DNA of 64,000 nt from assembly GCA_003248655.1 (NCBI GenBank), contig QFPM01000006.1, forward strand, positions 69,605-133,604. The letters are read 5' to 3'. The translations under genes and the position numbers were made by a program. The number at the start of each line of letters is the position of its first letter. Within the stretch, counting starts at the first letter, position 1. The DNA comes from Microbacterium sp. GTDB lineage: Bacteria > Actinomycetota > Actinomycetes > Actinomycetales > Microbacteriaceae. Of the stretch, positions 44,999 to 52,501 are shown in pieces. The notes under the pieces were generated by a model. That model saw only the letters and a list, made by a program, of their open reading frames with translations. It did no database searches and was not told the DNA's origin.

Positions 44999-47770
44999 TC
45001 ACGCCACCGGCTTGACGCGGCGAAGCGACCGCAGGATCGCCCGGCCCACGAGGCAGAGTCCGACGACGGTCGTGACGGCGCGGAGGGTGTCCCAGCCGAC
45101 GGTCGAGGTGAGCAGCGAGTAGACGAGGAAGTGGCTCAGGTTCTCGCCCACCGTGCCGCCCGGCACGTACGAGATGCTCGTGTTCGCACCGACCGCGAAG
45201 GGCCAGAACCACATGTTCATGATGAGCCCGAAGAGGTAGGACGCGAAGACTCCATAGACGCACAGCACCACGATCTCGGGGATGCCGCGCACCCGCCGGG
45301 GGAGGAGGCCCGCGCCCGCGCCGACCCACCCGCACGCGAACATCTGGAACGGCAGCCACGGCCCGACGCCGCCCCACAGGAGGGCGGAGAGGGCGATGGA
45401 TGCCGCGCCGAGCAGTAGTCCGAAGCGGGGCCCGAACGCCCGCCCGCACAGGATCAGCAGGACGAACAGCGCCTCGACGCCCCCGACTCCCGTGCTCACG
45501 ATGCGGATCGCGGCGCCGATCGCGGCGAGGACAGCGAGGAGGGCCAGCGTGTGCGCCGAGCGCACCGATGCGTCGAGCGCCGCGAAGACGAGCACGATCG
45601 CGAGCGGCGCGAGCGAGAGGGCGATGTAGGGCACGGCCGCCTGCGCCTGCGCGGGGCTCGCGATCGCGATGAGGGGCCACAGGAACGCCGCCGCCGCGGC
45701 GAGGTTCGCGATGATGAGCGTGATGGTGCGGACCTTTGATCGCGGATGATCTCGATGCACCGGCGCTTCGCGCCGGCACTCGATCACCGGAGGGAGAGTC
45801 GCGGTCTCGCCGCCGATCACCGGTTGGACCCCCGCCGCCGTCTCGCCGCCGCCGATCACAGGGGGGACCCCCGCCGCGGTTTCCACCTCCGGGGGCCTCG
45901 TAGCCGCAGGAGGCGGCGTATCGAAACCATGCGTGAGCACCCCGGCATCCATCGCCAGAGTGCGGTCGGCGATGGATGCCGCGAACTCGGCATCGTGCGT
46001 CGCGAAGAGGACGGCGGACGTCTCGGCCTGCGCCGCGATCGCGCGTGCGACGAGCGCGCGGGCGCGCGGATCGAGCCCCCGCGTCGGCTCGTCGACGAGC
46101 AACACTCGGGGTGAGCCGGCGGTCTGCAGCGCGATCGCGAGGCACCGCCGCTCGCCGGCCGACAGGTCGCGCGGATGCCGACGCATCAGCTCCTGGTTGC
46201 CGACGAGCGCGCCGAACCGCGCCGCCGTCGTGCCGGTCTCGAGCCGGAACCGTCGGTCCGCGCGCCGGCACTCGGCGGCGACCGTGTCGCGGACGAACAG
46301 CGCGTCGGAGTCGTCCGGCACGAGCGCGATCGGACCCGCATGCTCACCGGTCGCGAGCGCGATCAGCAGGCTCGACTTCCCGGCGCCGTTGGGCCCCCGA
46401 AGGGCGACGATCTCGCCCTCGCTCAGCGTCACCTCCGCGTCCGTGACAGCGACGTGGTCGCCGTGGCGCACCGTGATGCCCGTCGCGGTCAACGCGTCGC
46501 GAGAGGCCCGATCTCGGGGCTTTCCGGGCACCTGGTCCTGCACACGGTACAGCGCCCCGCCCGAGCCGCGTCCGTCCGAGACCCGCCCGTCCGAGACCGC
46601 CAGCCACCCATCCGCGACCCCGTCGAACGCGGCCGCGCGGTGCTCGGCGACCACGACGCACAACCCCGCGTCGTGCGCGAGTGCGGCGAGCAGCGCCACG
46701 ATTCGCTCGCGCGCTGCGGTGTCGAGGTCGGCGAGAGGCTCGTCGACGAGCAGCAGAATCGGGTCGTCGACGATCGCGGCGGCGATCGCGACGAGCGTCG
46801 CTTCGCCCGCCGACAGTCCGCGCAGCTCGCGGCCGAGCAGCTCCGTGACGCCGACGCGCGCCGCCACGTCTCTCACCCGCGCATCGATCAGCACCCGCGC
46901 GACGCCGCGCAGCTCGAGCGCGAGTCCGATCTCGTCGGCCACACGTGTCGTCCCGAACGACTGCCGCGGATGCTGCAGCACGACCCCGACCCGCCGCGCC
47001 AGATCGCGCGGCGGCACCGCGGCGCGGTCGTGCCCGACGACCCGCACCTCGCCCGCCAGCCGGCCGCCGTCGACGTGCGAGTGCAGGCCGCTGAGCGCGC
47101 GCAGGAGCGTCGTCTTGCCCGCCCCCGTCGCTCCCGTGACGACCGTCAGCGCGCCCGCCCGCAGCGCAAGCTCATCGACTGCCACGACGACCGAGCCGAA
47201 CCCGGCCGACATCCCCCGCACCATCACCGGCCGCGCGCAGTCGCCCTCGAACCCGCGCCCCGCGTATCCGCGCAGCTCGAGCGCCGCCGTGATCGCGGTC
47301 GCCCGTTCGAGCGTGTGCTCGAGCACGGGCGCGAGCAGCCGCGCCCCCGCCAGGATGCCGCCGCGCTCGCCGCGCAGGCGCTGCGCGAGCCGCGCCGACC
47401 GCACGGCGTCGGAGAGCGACGGCAGCGTCGCCCACGCGACCGAGACCGCGCGCGCGACGCCCTGCAGCGGGCCGCGTCGCGCGCCGCGCGAGATCAGCCG
47501 CGGCACGTCGACCAGGGCGTTCAGCACCCCGAACACGAGGATCGTCGCCGCGATCGGCAGGGCGCTGACCACGGCATCCGCGAGACCGCCCGTCGTCACG
47601 GGGCCGAGCACCTCGACGTACGCGAAGGGCGCCGGCAGCCGCCACACCGGCAGCGGCAGCAGCACCGCGCCCGCGCCGTCCGCGCCGTGGAACAGCACGC
47701 GGTAGACGACCCGCACGGCGATGAACCCGGCGGCGAGCCAGGCCGCAGCGCGCAGGGGTCCGCGTCGCAT
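44999..47770 (-). CDS. Single-polypeptide ECF-type transporter (EcfT, two EcfA ATPases and S-component)
   Basis: A 923-residue vitamin- or metal-type importer with all modules in one chain. Residues about 1-165 form an EcfT/CbiQ-like membrane domain ending in the ELRGYAGRG coupling segment. ATPase 1 (about 190-400) has GATGAGKTT, LSAGEATLVAIAAAI and LLVDEPLADLD; ATPase 2 (about 430-605) has GPNGAGKSS, LSAGERRCLAIAL and LLVDEPTRGLD. A linker rich in PPVIGG repeats (about 612-675) leads to a C-terminal S-component-like domain of about six helices. ATG 47770 is the likely start. Separate genes are the norm, so the full fusion is notable. Substrate unknown; a lipoprotein precedes it by 23 bp. Confidence 0.85.
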   Translation of the reverse strand: MRRGPLRAAAWLAAGFIAVRVVYRVLFHGADGAGAVLLPLPVWRLPAPFAYVEVLGPVTTGGLADAVVSALPIAATILVFGVLNALVDVPRLISRGARRGPLQGVARAVSVAWATLPSLSDAVRSARLAQRLRGERGGILAGARLLAPVLEHTLERATAITAALELRGYAGRGFEGDCARPVMVRGMSAGFGSVVVAVDELALRAGALTVVTGATGAGKTTLLRALSGLHSHVDGGRLAGEVRVVGHDRAAVPPRDLARRVGVVLQHPRQSFGTTRVADEIGLALELRGVARVLIDARVRDVAARVGVTELLGRELRGLSAGEATLVAIAAAIVDDPILLLVDEPLADLDTAARERIVALLAALAHDAGLCVVVAEHRAAAFDGVADGWLAVSDGRVSDGRGSGGALYRVQDQVPGKPRDRASRDALTATGITVRHGDHVAVTDAEVTLSEGEIVALRGPNGAGKSSLLIALATGEHAGPIALVPDDSDALFVRDTVAAECRRADRRFRLETGTTAARFGALVGNQELMRRHPRDLSAGERRCLAIALQTAGSPRVLLVDEPTRGLDPRARALVARAIAAQAETSAVLFATHDAEFAASIADRTLAMDAGVLTHGFDTPPPAATRPPEVETAAGVPPVIGGGETAAGVQPVIGGETATLPPVIECRREAPVHRDHPRSKVRTITLIIANLAAAAAFLWPLIAIASPAQAQAAVPYIALSLAPLAIVLVFAALDASVRSAHTLALLAVLAAIGAAIRIVSTGVGGVEALFVLLILCGRAFGPRFGLLLGAASIALSALLWGGVGPWLPFQMFACGWVGAGAGLLPRRVRGIPEIVVLCVYGVFASYLFGLIMNMWFWPFAVGANTSISYVPGGTVGENLSHFLVYSLLTSTVGWDTLRAVTTVVGLCLVGRAILRSLRRVKPVA
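45744..45790. repeat. Palindromic element in the ECF linker (copy near the S-domain)
   Basis: GATCTCGATG, then CCGGCGC-TTC-GCGCCGG, then CACTCGATCACCGG form a palindrome. It is in frame and encodes PVIECRREAPVHRDHP. It resembles tcgatacg-type intergenic palindromes of Microbacteriaceae (from memory). Confidence 0.6.
45891..45928. repeat. Degenerate palindromic element in the ECF linker (second copy)
   Basis: On the minus strand it reads GGTTTCGATACGCCGCC, CCTGCGGCTACGAGG and CCCCCGG, the usual order of a Microbacteriaceae intergenic palindrome with several mismatches. It is in frame and encodes GFDTPPPAATRPPE. Between this and 45790 the sequence also contains tandem GATCACCGG-like units giving the PPVIGG protein repeats. 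Confidence 0.5.
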
Positions 47771-47793
47771 GGCTACGCCGAAGCTCGCACGGA

Positions 47794-48336
47794 CTACGCC
47801 GACGGTGCGGCGGGTGCGCCGTCGAGCGTGAACAGCAGCTCGACGCTGTCGCCCGGTTGGAGCTGCAGGGTCGACAGACCCTCCTGCGCGTAGTCCCACG
47901 TTCCGCCCGCGGGCTTGACCCACAGCGACCAGTACGCGAACGCGGCGGGCATCGTCGCGCACGACTCGACGTACGTCGGGTCTTCCGTCGATCCGACCGG
48001 CTCGGATGCAGAGGGCTGCCCGTCGACGCGGCAGATCACCTGATCACCGTATTGCTGCGTGCCCTCCGTCTCGACACCGAGGATGTCGAGGGCATCCGCC
48101 GCGCCGAGCGCTTTGTCGGTGAAGATGCACGAGCTGACGTTCGTGTCGGCGGCGCCCGCGAGGTCGCCCGCGTCGATGACGACGCTCACGCCCTCGTCAC
48201 CCGAGCATCCGCCGTCGGCGACGGCATCGGCGATCGTGGGAGTCGGCGCGGGCGCGGTGGTGGCGGTGCACGCGGAGAGTCCGAGGGCGAGAAGAGCGGC
48301 GGCGAGCAGGGACGCGGAGCGGAGGGTGGAGATCAC
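47794..48336 (-). CDS. Lipoprotein (DUF4430/SCO2322-like) preceding the ECF transporter
   Basis: A 180-residue secreted lipoprotein with lipobox LSAC (Cys at about 23). The C-terminal part (AYWSLWVKPAGGTWDYAQEG, LQLQPGDSVELLF) recalls DUF4430 and SCO2322-type domains, which accompany ECF transporters in other actinobacteria (moderate recollection). Four further cysteines may form disulfides. GTG start with TAATCT six bases upstream (minus strand, 48343-48348). It is presumably in one operon with the transporter and may capture or present its substrate. Confidence 0.72.
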   Translation of the reverse strand: MISTLRSASLLAAALLALGLSACTATTAPAPTPTIADAVADGGCSGDEGVSVVIDAGDLAGAADTNVSSCIFTDKALGAADALDILGVETEGTQQYGDQVICRVDGQPSASEPVGSTEDPTYVESCATMPAAFAYWSLWVKPAGGTWDYAQEGLSTLQLQPGDSVELLFTLDGAPAAPSA

Positions 48337-48342
48337 CCGTCA

Positions 48343-48364
48343 AGATTAGACGCCCGCGTAGGCT
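48343..48364. promoter_or_regulatory. Back-to-back leaderless promoters of the ECF lipoprotein and menB
   Basis: TAATCT on the minus strand (48343-48348) and TAGGCT on the plus strand (48359-48364) are each six bases from their start codons. The two starts are only 34 bp apart, so RNA polymerase cannot easily occupy both. Confidence 0.55.
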
Positions 48365-48370
48365 GGCCTG

Positions 48371-49285
48371 GTGAGCGCGATCGAGAACGTATCCGAGCTG
48401 TTCGAGCCGGCCGAGTGGGTGCTGGCGCCCGGGGCATCCGCGTACACCGACATCACCGCGCACGTCAGCGTCGACGGTCGCATCGCCCGCATCGCCTTCG
48501 ACCGGCCCGAGGTGCGCAACGCCTTCCGTCCGCACACCGTCGACGAGCTCTACCGCTCCCTCGACATCGCCCGGCAGGACCCGAAGATCGGCGTCGTCCT
48601 GCTCACCGGCAACGGCCCGAGTCCGAAAGACGGCGGCTGGGCGTTCTGCTCGGGCGGTGACCAGCGCATCCGCGGACGAGACGGCTACACCTACGCCGCC
48701 GACGACGCGACCGCGCCCGACCCCGCCCGCGCGGGGCGCCTGCACATCCTCGAGGTGCAGCGGCTCATCCGGTTCATGCCGAAGGTCGTGATCGCCGTCA
48801 TCCCCGGGTGGGCCGCAGGCGGTGGGCACTCGCTGCACATCGTGTGCGACCTCTCGGTGGCATCGGCCGAGCACGGCCGCTTCAAGCAGACGGATGCCGA
48901 CGTCGGCTCGTTCGACGCCGGCTACGGCTCGGCGTACATGGCGCGCCAGGTCGGGCAGAAGTTCGCGCGCGAGGTGTTCTTCCTCGCCGAGGAGTACTCC
49001 GCGCAGCGCGCCTACGAGATCGGTGCCGTCAACCGCGTCGTGCCGCACGCCGATCTCGAGCGCGAGGCGATCGCGATGGCACGGACGATCCTCGGCAAGT
49101 CGCCAACGGCGATCCGTATGTTGAAGTTCGCGTTCAACGCTGTCGACGACGGCTTAGTCGGCCAGCAGGTGTTCGCGGGCGAGGCGACCCGCCTCGCCTA
49201 CGGCACCGACGAGGCCGTCGAGGGCCGCGACGCCTTCCTCGAGAAGCGCGACCCCGACTGGTCGCCCTACCCGTACCATTTCTGA
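48371..49285 (+). CDS. menB: 1,4-Dihydroxy-2-naphthoyl-CoA synthase
   Basis: Crotonase-fold enzyme that closes the naphthoquinone ring from o-succinylbenzoyl-CoA. The 304 residues show the crotonase oxyanion loop FCSGGDQRIRG, GWAAGGGHSLHIVCDLSVAS, the catalytic Asp/Gly region DADVGSFDAGYGSAYMAR and the C-terminal KRDPDWSPYPYHF typical of MenB. GTG with TAGGCT upstream. It is followed after 10 bp by menE. Confidence 0.96.
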   Translation: MSAIENVSELFEPAEWVLAPGASAYTDITAHVSVDGRIARIAFDRPEVRNAFRPHTVDELYRSLDIARQDPKIGVVLLTGNGPSPKDGGWAFCSGGDQRIRGRDGYTYAADDATAPDPARAGRLHILEVQRLIRFMPKVVIAVIPGWAAGGGHSLHIVCDLSVASAEHGRFKQTDADVGSFDAGYGSAYMARQVGQKFAREVFFLAEEYSAQRAYEIGAVNRVVPHADLEREAIAMARTILGKSPTAIRMLKFAFNAVDDGLVGQQVFAGEATRLAYGTDEAVEGRDAFLEKRDPDWSPYPYHF

Positions 49286-49295
49286 GGCCCGCGCG

Positions 49296-50429
49296 GTGAA
49301 GCTCGAGGCGGTGGATGCCGCGGACGCCCGCGCAGTGCTGCGAGGCCTCCGCGGGGCGGTGCTGGGCGCCGGCCCCGCCATCGCGCTCGGGGGATCGGAA
49401 CCTCTGCCGGGCGAGGTTCCCGCCGGCACCGCCGTCGTCGTGACGACCTCGGGCTCGACGGGCTACCCGAAGTCGGTCGCGCTCAGCCGGTCGGCGCTGA
49501 CCGCCTCGGCGCTCGCGACCGCTGCCCGCATCGGCGACGGGGCATGGCTGCTCGCGCTGCCGCCCGGGTACATCGCGGGCGTCCAGGTGCTCGTGCGGTC
49601 GCTCGTCGCGGGGCGCGAGCCCGCGATCCTGTCGGGGTCTTTCTCGGCGCGCGCCTTCGCGGCGGCCGCCGCGGCGATGGCCTCGTGCGACGGGGGAGTG
49701 CCCGTGCCGAGCTACACCTCGCTCGTCCCCGCGCAGCTGCAGACGGTGCTCGACGACCCGGCGGCGACCCGCGCCCTCGCGGGGTTCGAGGCGGTCCTCG
49801 TCGGCGGCCAGGCGCTCGCGCCCGCGCTCGCCGCCCGCGCGGCCGACGCTGGCGCCCGGATCGTCCGCACGTACGGGTCGAGCGAGACGGCGGGCGGGTG
49901 CGTGTACGACGGCATCCCGCTCGAGGGCGTCGGCATCCGCGTCGTGGACGGCGAGGTGCACCTGTCGGGTCCGACGCTCGCCGACGGCTACCTCGGCGAC
50001 CCCGCGCTCACCGCCCGCGCCTTCGAGACGGATGCCGCGGCCATCCGCTGGTATCGCACGGGAGACCTCGGCACGCTCGAGGGCGGGCGCCTGCGCATCA
50101 CCGGCCGCGCCGACAACGTCATCGTCTCGGGCGGCGTCAACGTGTCGCTCGACCGCGTCGAACGGGTGGTTCGCGCGCTCCCCGGGCTCTCGGACGCGGT
50201 GGTCGTCCCCGTGCCCGACGCGCGCTGGGGCCAGGCATCCGTCGTCGTCACAGACTCCTTGTCCGCTGGCCGCGCGGCCACAGATGCCGTTCGCGCCGCC
50301 GTCGAAGCCGAGCTCGGCAAGGCCGCCCGCCCCCGCGGCATCCTGCCCGTCGACGCGATCCCTCTGCTCGCGAGCGGCAAACCCGACCGCGCCGCCCTCG
50401 CGGCCCTCGCCACCGACCTCACGCCCTGA
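49296..50429 (+). CDS. menE: o-Succinylbenzoate--CoA ligase
   Basis: Adenylate-forming ligase giving the substrate of MenB. The 377 residues are short because the N-terminal region before the P-loop is reduced, as in other actinobacterial MenE. Visible are TTSGSTGYPKSVALS, YGSSETAGG, YRTGDLGTLEGGRLRITG with RADNVIVSGG, and the catalytic Lys in LLASGKPDR. GTG 49296 lies 10 bp after menB. Confidence 0.92.
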   Translation: MKLEAVDAADARAVLRGLRGAVLGAGPAIALGGSEPLPGEVPAGTAVVVTTSGSTGYPKSVALSRSALTASALATAARIGDGAWLLALPPGYIAGVQVLVRSLVAGREPAILSGSFSARAFAAAAAAMASCDGGVPVPSYTSLVPAQLQTVLDDPAATRALAGFEAVLVGGQALAPALAARAADAGARIVRTYGSSETAGGCVYDGIPLEGVGIRVVDGEVHLSGPTLADGYLGDPALTARAFETDAAAIRWYRTGDLGTLEGGRLRITGRADNVIVSGGVNVSLDRVERVVRALPGLSDAVVVPVPDARWGQASVVVTDSLSAGRAATDAVRAAVEAELGKAARPRGILPVDAIPLLASGKPDRAALAALATDLTP

Positions 50430-50517
50430 GCCCGCCGCCCGACCCCCACCCATCCACCCGCCACCCCGCCCCGCTCGCCCACCCGCACAGCCCCCGCCCA
50501 CCCACCCCGAGCCGGTT

Positions 50518-50594
50518 CAGTCGCATGGCGCGTGGGGCTGGTGTGCACGCGAGTGACACGTGGGGCGGTTCCCGTGCCACAGCCCATGCGACTG
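50518..50594. repeat. 77-bp palindromic repeat B, copy 2
   Basis: Begins CAGTCGCATGG and ends CCATGCGACTG; inner bases include GTGACACGTGGGGCGG. It is about 80% identical to copy 3 by eye and spaced 134 bp from it. Confidence 0.82.
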
Positions 50595-50651
50595 GCCCCC
50601 ACCCGCCCGCCACCCGGCCACCCCACCCACCAACCGCCCCCCGAGCCGGTT

Positions 50652-50728
50652 CAGTCGCATGGCGCGTGGGGCTGTTGTGTACGCGAGTGACCGGTGGGGC
50701 GACTCCCGTACCAGAGCCCATGCGACCG
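50652..50728. repeat. 77-bp palindromic repeat B, copy 3
   Basis: Begins CAGTCGCATGG and ends CCATGCGACCG (one change in the arm). Paired differences with copy 2 in the middle (for example GTGTGCACGC and TTGTGTACGC) suggest independent drift after duplication. Confidence 0.8.
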
Positions 50729-50838
50729 GCCCCCAACCCGGGCATATACCCGCCGCCAACCGGCCGCCACCCGGCCGCCAGGCCGACCGACCGCGCCGCG
50801 CACGGCCGCGCCTCCCCGCCCGGAATAGGATCTCGGGC

Positions 50839-51819
50839 ATGGCAGGCAGCACCCGAAAGAAGAAGCGCTCCGGTTCGTCGGCGCACCGCAAGCCCCAGGG
50901 CAACCCGCAGAAGGCCCACGTCTCGCGAGACCCGGCGCACACCGCGCCCGCGACTCTCGGCGACTGGATCGGCGCCGCGCGGCTGCGGACGCTCCCCCTC
51001 GCCGTCTCGCCGGTCGTCATCGGCACGGGCGCGGCGATGGTCGTCGAGTACGTCTTCCACTGGGTCATCGCCCTCGCGTGCCTCGTCGTGGCGGTGTCGC
51101 TTCAGATCGGCGTCAACTTCGCGAACGACTACAGCGACGGCATCCGGGGGACCGACGAGCACCGGGTCGGCCCCACGCGCCTGACGGCGAGCCGTAAGGC
51201 GAAGCCCCGCACGGTTCTCACGGTCGCGCTCATCTTCTTCGCCATCGCCGCCGCCGCGGGCATCGCGCTCGTCGTGCGCACCGGGCACTGGTGGATGCTG
51301 CTGGTCGGCGCCGCCTGCATCCTCGCGGCCTGGTTCTACACGGGCGGCAAGCGCCCCTACGGCTACGCGGGGCTCGGCGAGCTGTTCGTCTTCGTCTTCT
51401 TCGGCCTCGTCGCCACCGTCGGCACGACGTACGTCCAAGCGCCGTCGATCCCCGACGAGGCCTGGTTCGGGGGTATCGCCGCGGGCCTGCTCGCCTGCGC
51501 CGTCCTGCTCGCGAACAACCTGCGCGACATCGACCAGGACCGCCTCGCCGGCAAGCGCACGCTGACCGTGCTCATCGGCCGCCGCGCGACGCAGGTGCTC
51601 TTCACGGTGTTCGTACTCGCGCCGTTCGCGATCCTCGTCGTGCTTGCGCAGTTCTACCCGCTCGCGTGGATCGGGCTCGTCGTGCTCATCCCCGCGGCGT
51701 GCGCGATTCTCATCGTGTGGACGTACCGCGCGCCGCGCGAGCTCGTCGTCGCGCTGACGCTCACGTCGCTCACGTCACTCGCGTACGCCGGGTTCCTGTG
51801 CTGGGCGTTCGTCGGCTGA
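50839..51819 (+). CDS. menA: 1,4-Dihydroxy-2-naphthoate polyprenyltransferase
   Basis: UbiA-family membrane enzyme that attaches the prenyl chain to DHNA. The 326 residues start with a basic 45-residue tail, then about eight helices. The first Asp-rich motif appears as NFANDYSDGIRGTDEHR and the second as NNLRDIDQDRLAGKRTL. ATG 50839 lies seven bases after TAGGAT. The last 45 bp overlap the convergent DUF4229 gene. Confidence 0.95.
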   Translation: MAGSTRKKKRSGSSAHRKPQGNPQKAHVSRDPAHTAPATLGDWIGAARLRTLPLAVSPVVIGTGAAMVVEYVFHWVIALACLVVAVSLQIGVNFANDYSDGIRGTDEHRVGPTRLTASRKAKPRTVLTVALIFFAIAAAAGIALVVRTGHWWMLLVGAACILAAWFYTGGKRPYGYAGLGELFVFVFFGLVATVGTTYVQAPSIPDEAWFGGIAAGLLACAVLLANNLRDIDQDRLAGKRTLTVLIGRRATQVLFTVFVLAPFAILVVLAQFYPLAWIGLVVLIPAACAILIVWTYRAPRELVVALTLTSLTSLAYAGFLCWAFVG

Positions 51820-52065
51820 CACCGCGGAATCCTCGACGTCTTCGTCGGTGACGCGGGTGGAGCGGCGCTGCGCGAGCTCGGCGGTCAGGTCGTCGAGCGG
51901 GCGGCGGAGGAACAGTAGCGAGAGGCTCAGTCCGATGAGCGCCGCGAAGATCGCCGACAGCCAGTAGTACTCGCGGAGGACGGGCACGAGCATCATGAGC
52001 CCGAACGGAACGAGGAACGCGGCCAGACGCAGCACCGTGTAGACAAGGGCCGAGCGAGCACGCAT
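51775..52065 (-). CDS. DUF4229 membrane protein
   Basis: A 96-residue protein with two membrane helices (about 8-30 and 35-53) and a charged C-terminal tail, matching DUF4229, which is often next to men genes in actinobacteria. Function unknown. ATG with TAAGCT seven bases upstream on the minus strand (52073-52078), so leaderless. It overlaps menA tail to tail. Confidence 0.85.
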   Translation of the reverse strand: MRARSALVYTVLRLAAFLVPFGLMMLVPVLREYYWLSAIFAALIGLSLSLLFLRRPLDDLTAELAQRRSTRVTDEDVEDSAVSADERPAQEPGVRE

Positions 52066-52128
52066 GCCCCCCAGCTTACGCGCGGCACCCCCGGCCGTCG
52101 TTCAGGCGCCCGCGCCTAGGATGGGACC

Positions 52129-52500
52129 GTGGTGCGCATCCTTCTGCCGTTGGCGCTGCTGCTGATCGCGTTCTGGATCTACAGCATCGTCGACTGCGCG
52201 CTCCTGCCGCCGACGCGTCACCGCGGCGTGAACAAGCCGGTGTGGCTGCTCATCGTCATCCTGCTGCCGGTCGTCGGCGGTATCCTCTGGTTCGTGGTCG
52301 GTCGCGGCCGCGTGCGGGTGCAGCCCGGCTTCCGCGCTCCCGACGACGACCCCGCCTTCCTCGGAACCATCGGCTCGATCAGCGACCAGGACGAGCGCAT
52401 CCGCCGCCTCGAAGCCGAGCTCGCGGCGCTCGATTCCGACGAGGACACGAGCGACGGCGACGGCGACGGCGACGGGTCGTCGCGCGGGTCGCACGCCTGA
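52129..52500 (+). CDS. PLDc_N domain membrane protein
   Basis: A 123-residue protein whose first about 65 residues are a PLDc_N two-helix module (FWIYSIVDCALLPPTRHRGV, KPVWLLIVILLPVVGGILWFVVG). The tail is acidic and ends in an Asp/Gly/Ser run. Tandem GTG codons; TAGGAT (52117-52122) lies six bases before the first. Function unknown; it sits one base before menD and is likely co-transcribed. Confidence 0.85.
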   Translation: MVRILLPLALLLIAFWIYSIVDCALLPPTRHRGVNKPVWLLIVILLPVVGGILWFVVGRGRVRVQPGFRAPDDDPAFLGTIGSISDQDERIRRLEAELAALDSDEDTSDGDGDGDGSSRGSHA

Positions 52501-52501
52501 C

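Larger units (their letters stand above)
50430..50838. other. 409-bp intergenic region with two repeat B copies
   Basis: The stretch begins with a C-rich run (repeated CCACCC/CCGCC) and then carries two 77-bp palindromes preceded by the same CGAGCCGGTT. It ends with the menA -10 TAGGAT (50826-50831). Open frames here are products of low-complexity GC and repeats. No gene is supported. Confidence 0.7.

Noticed and set aside
50430..50838. Short open frames in the menE-menA gap
   Set aside because: They consist of the two repeat B copies and C-rich low-complexity sequence, with no start signals.
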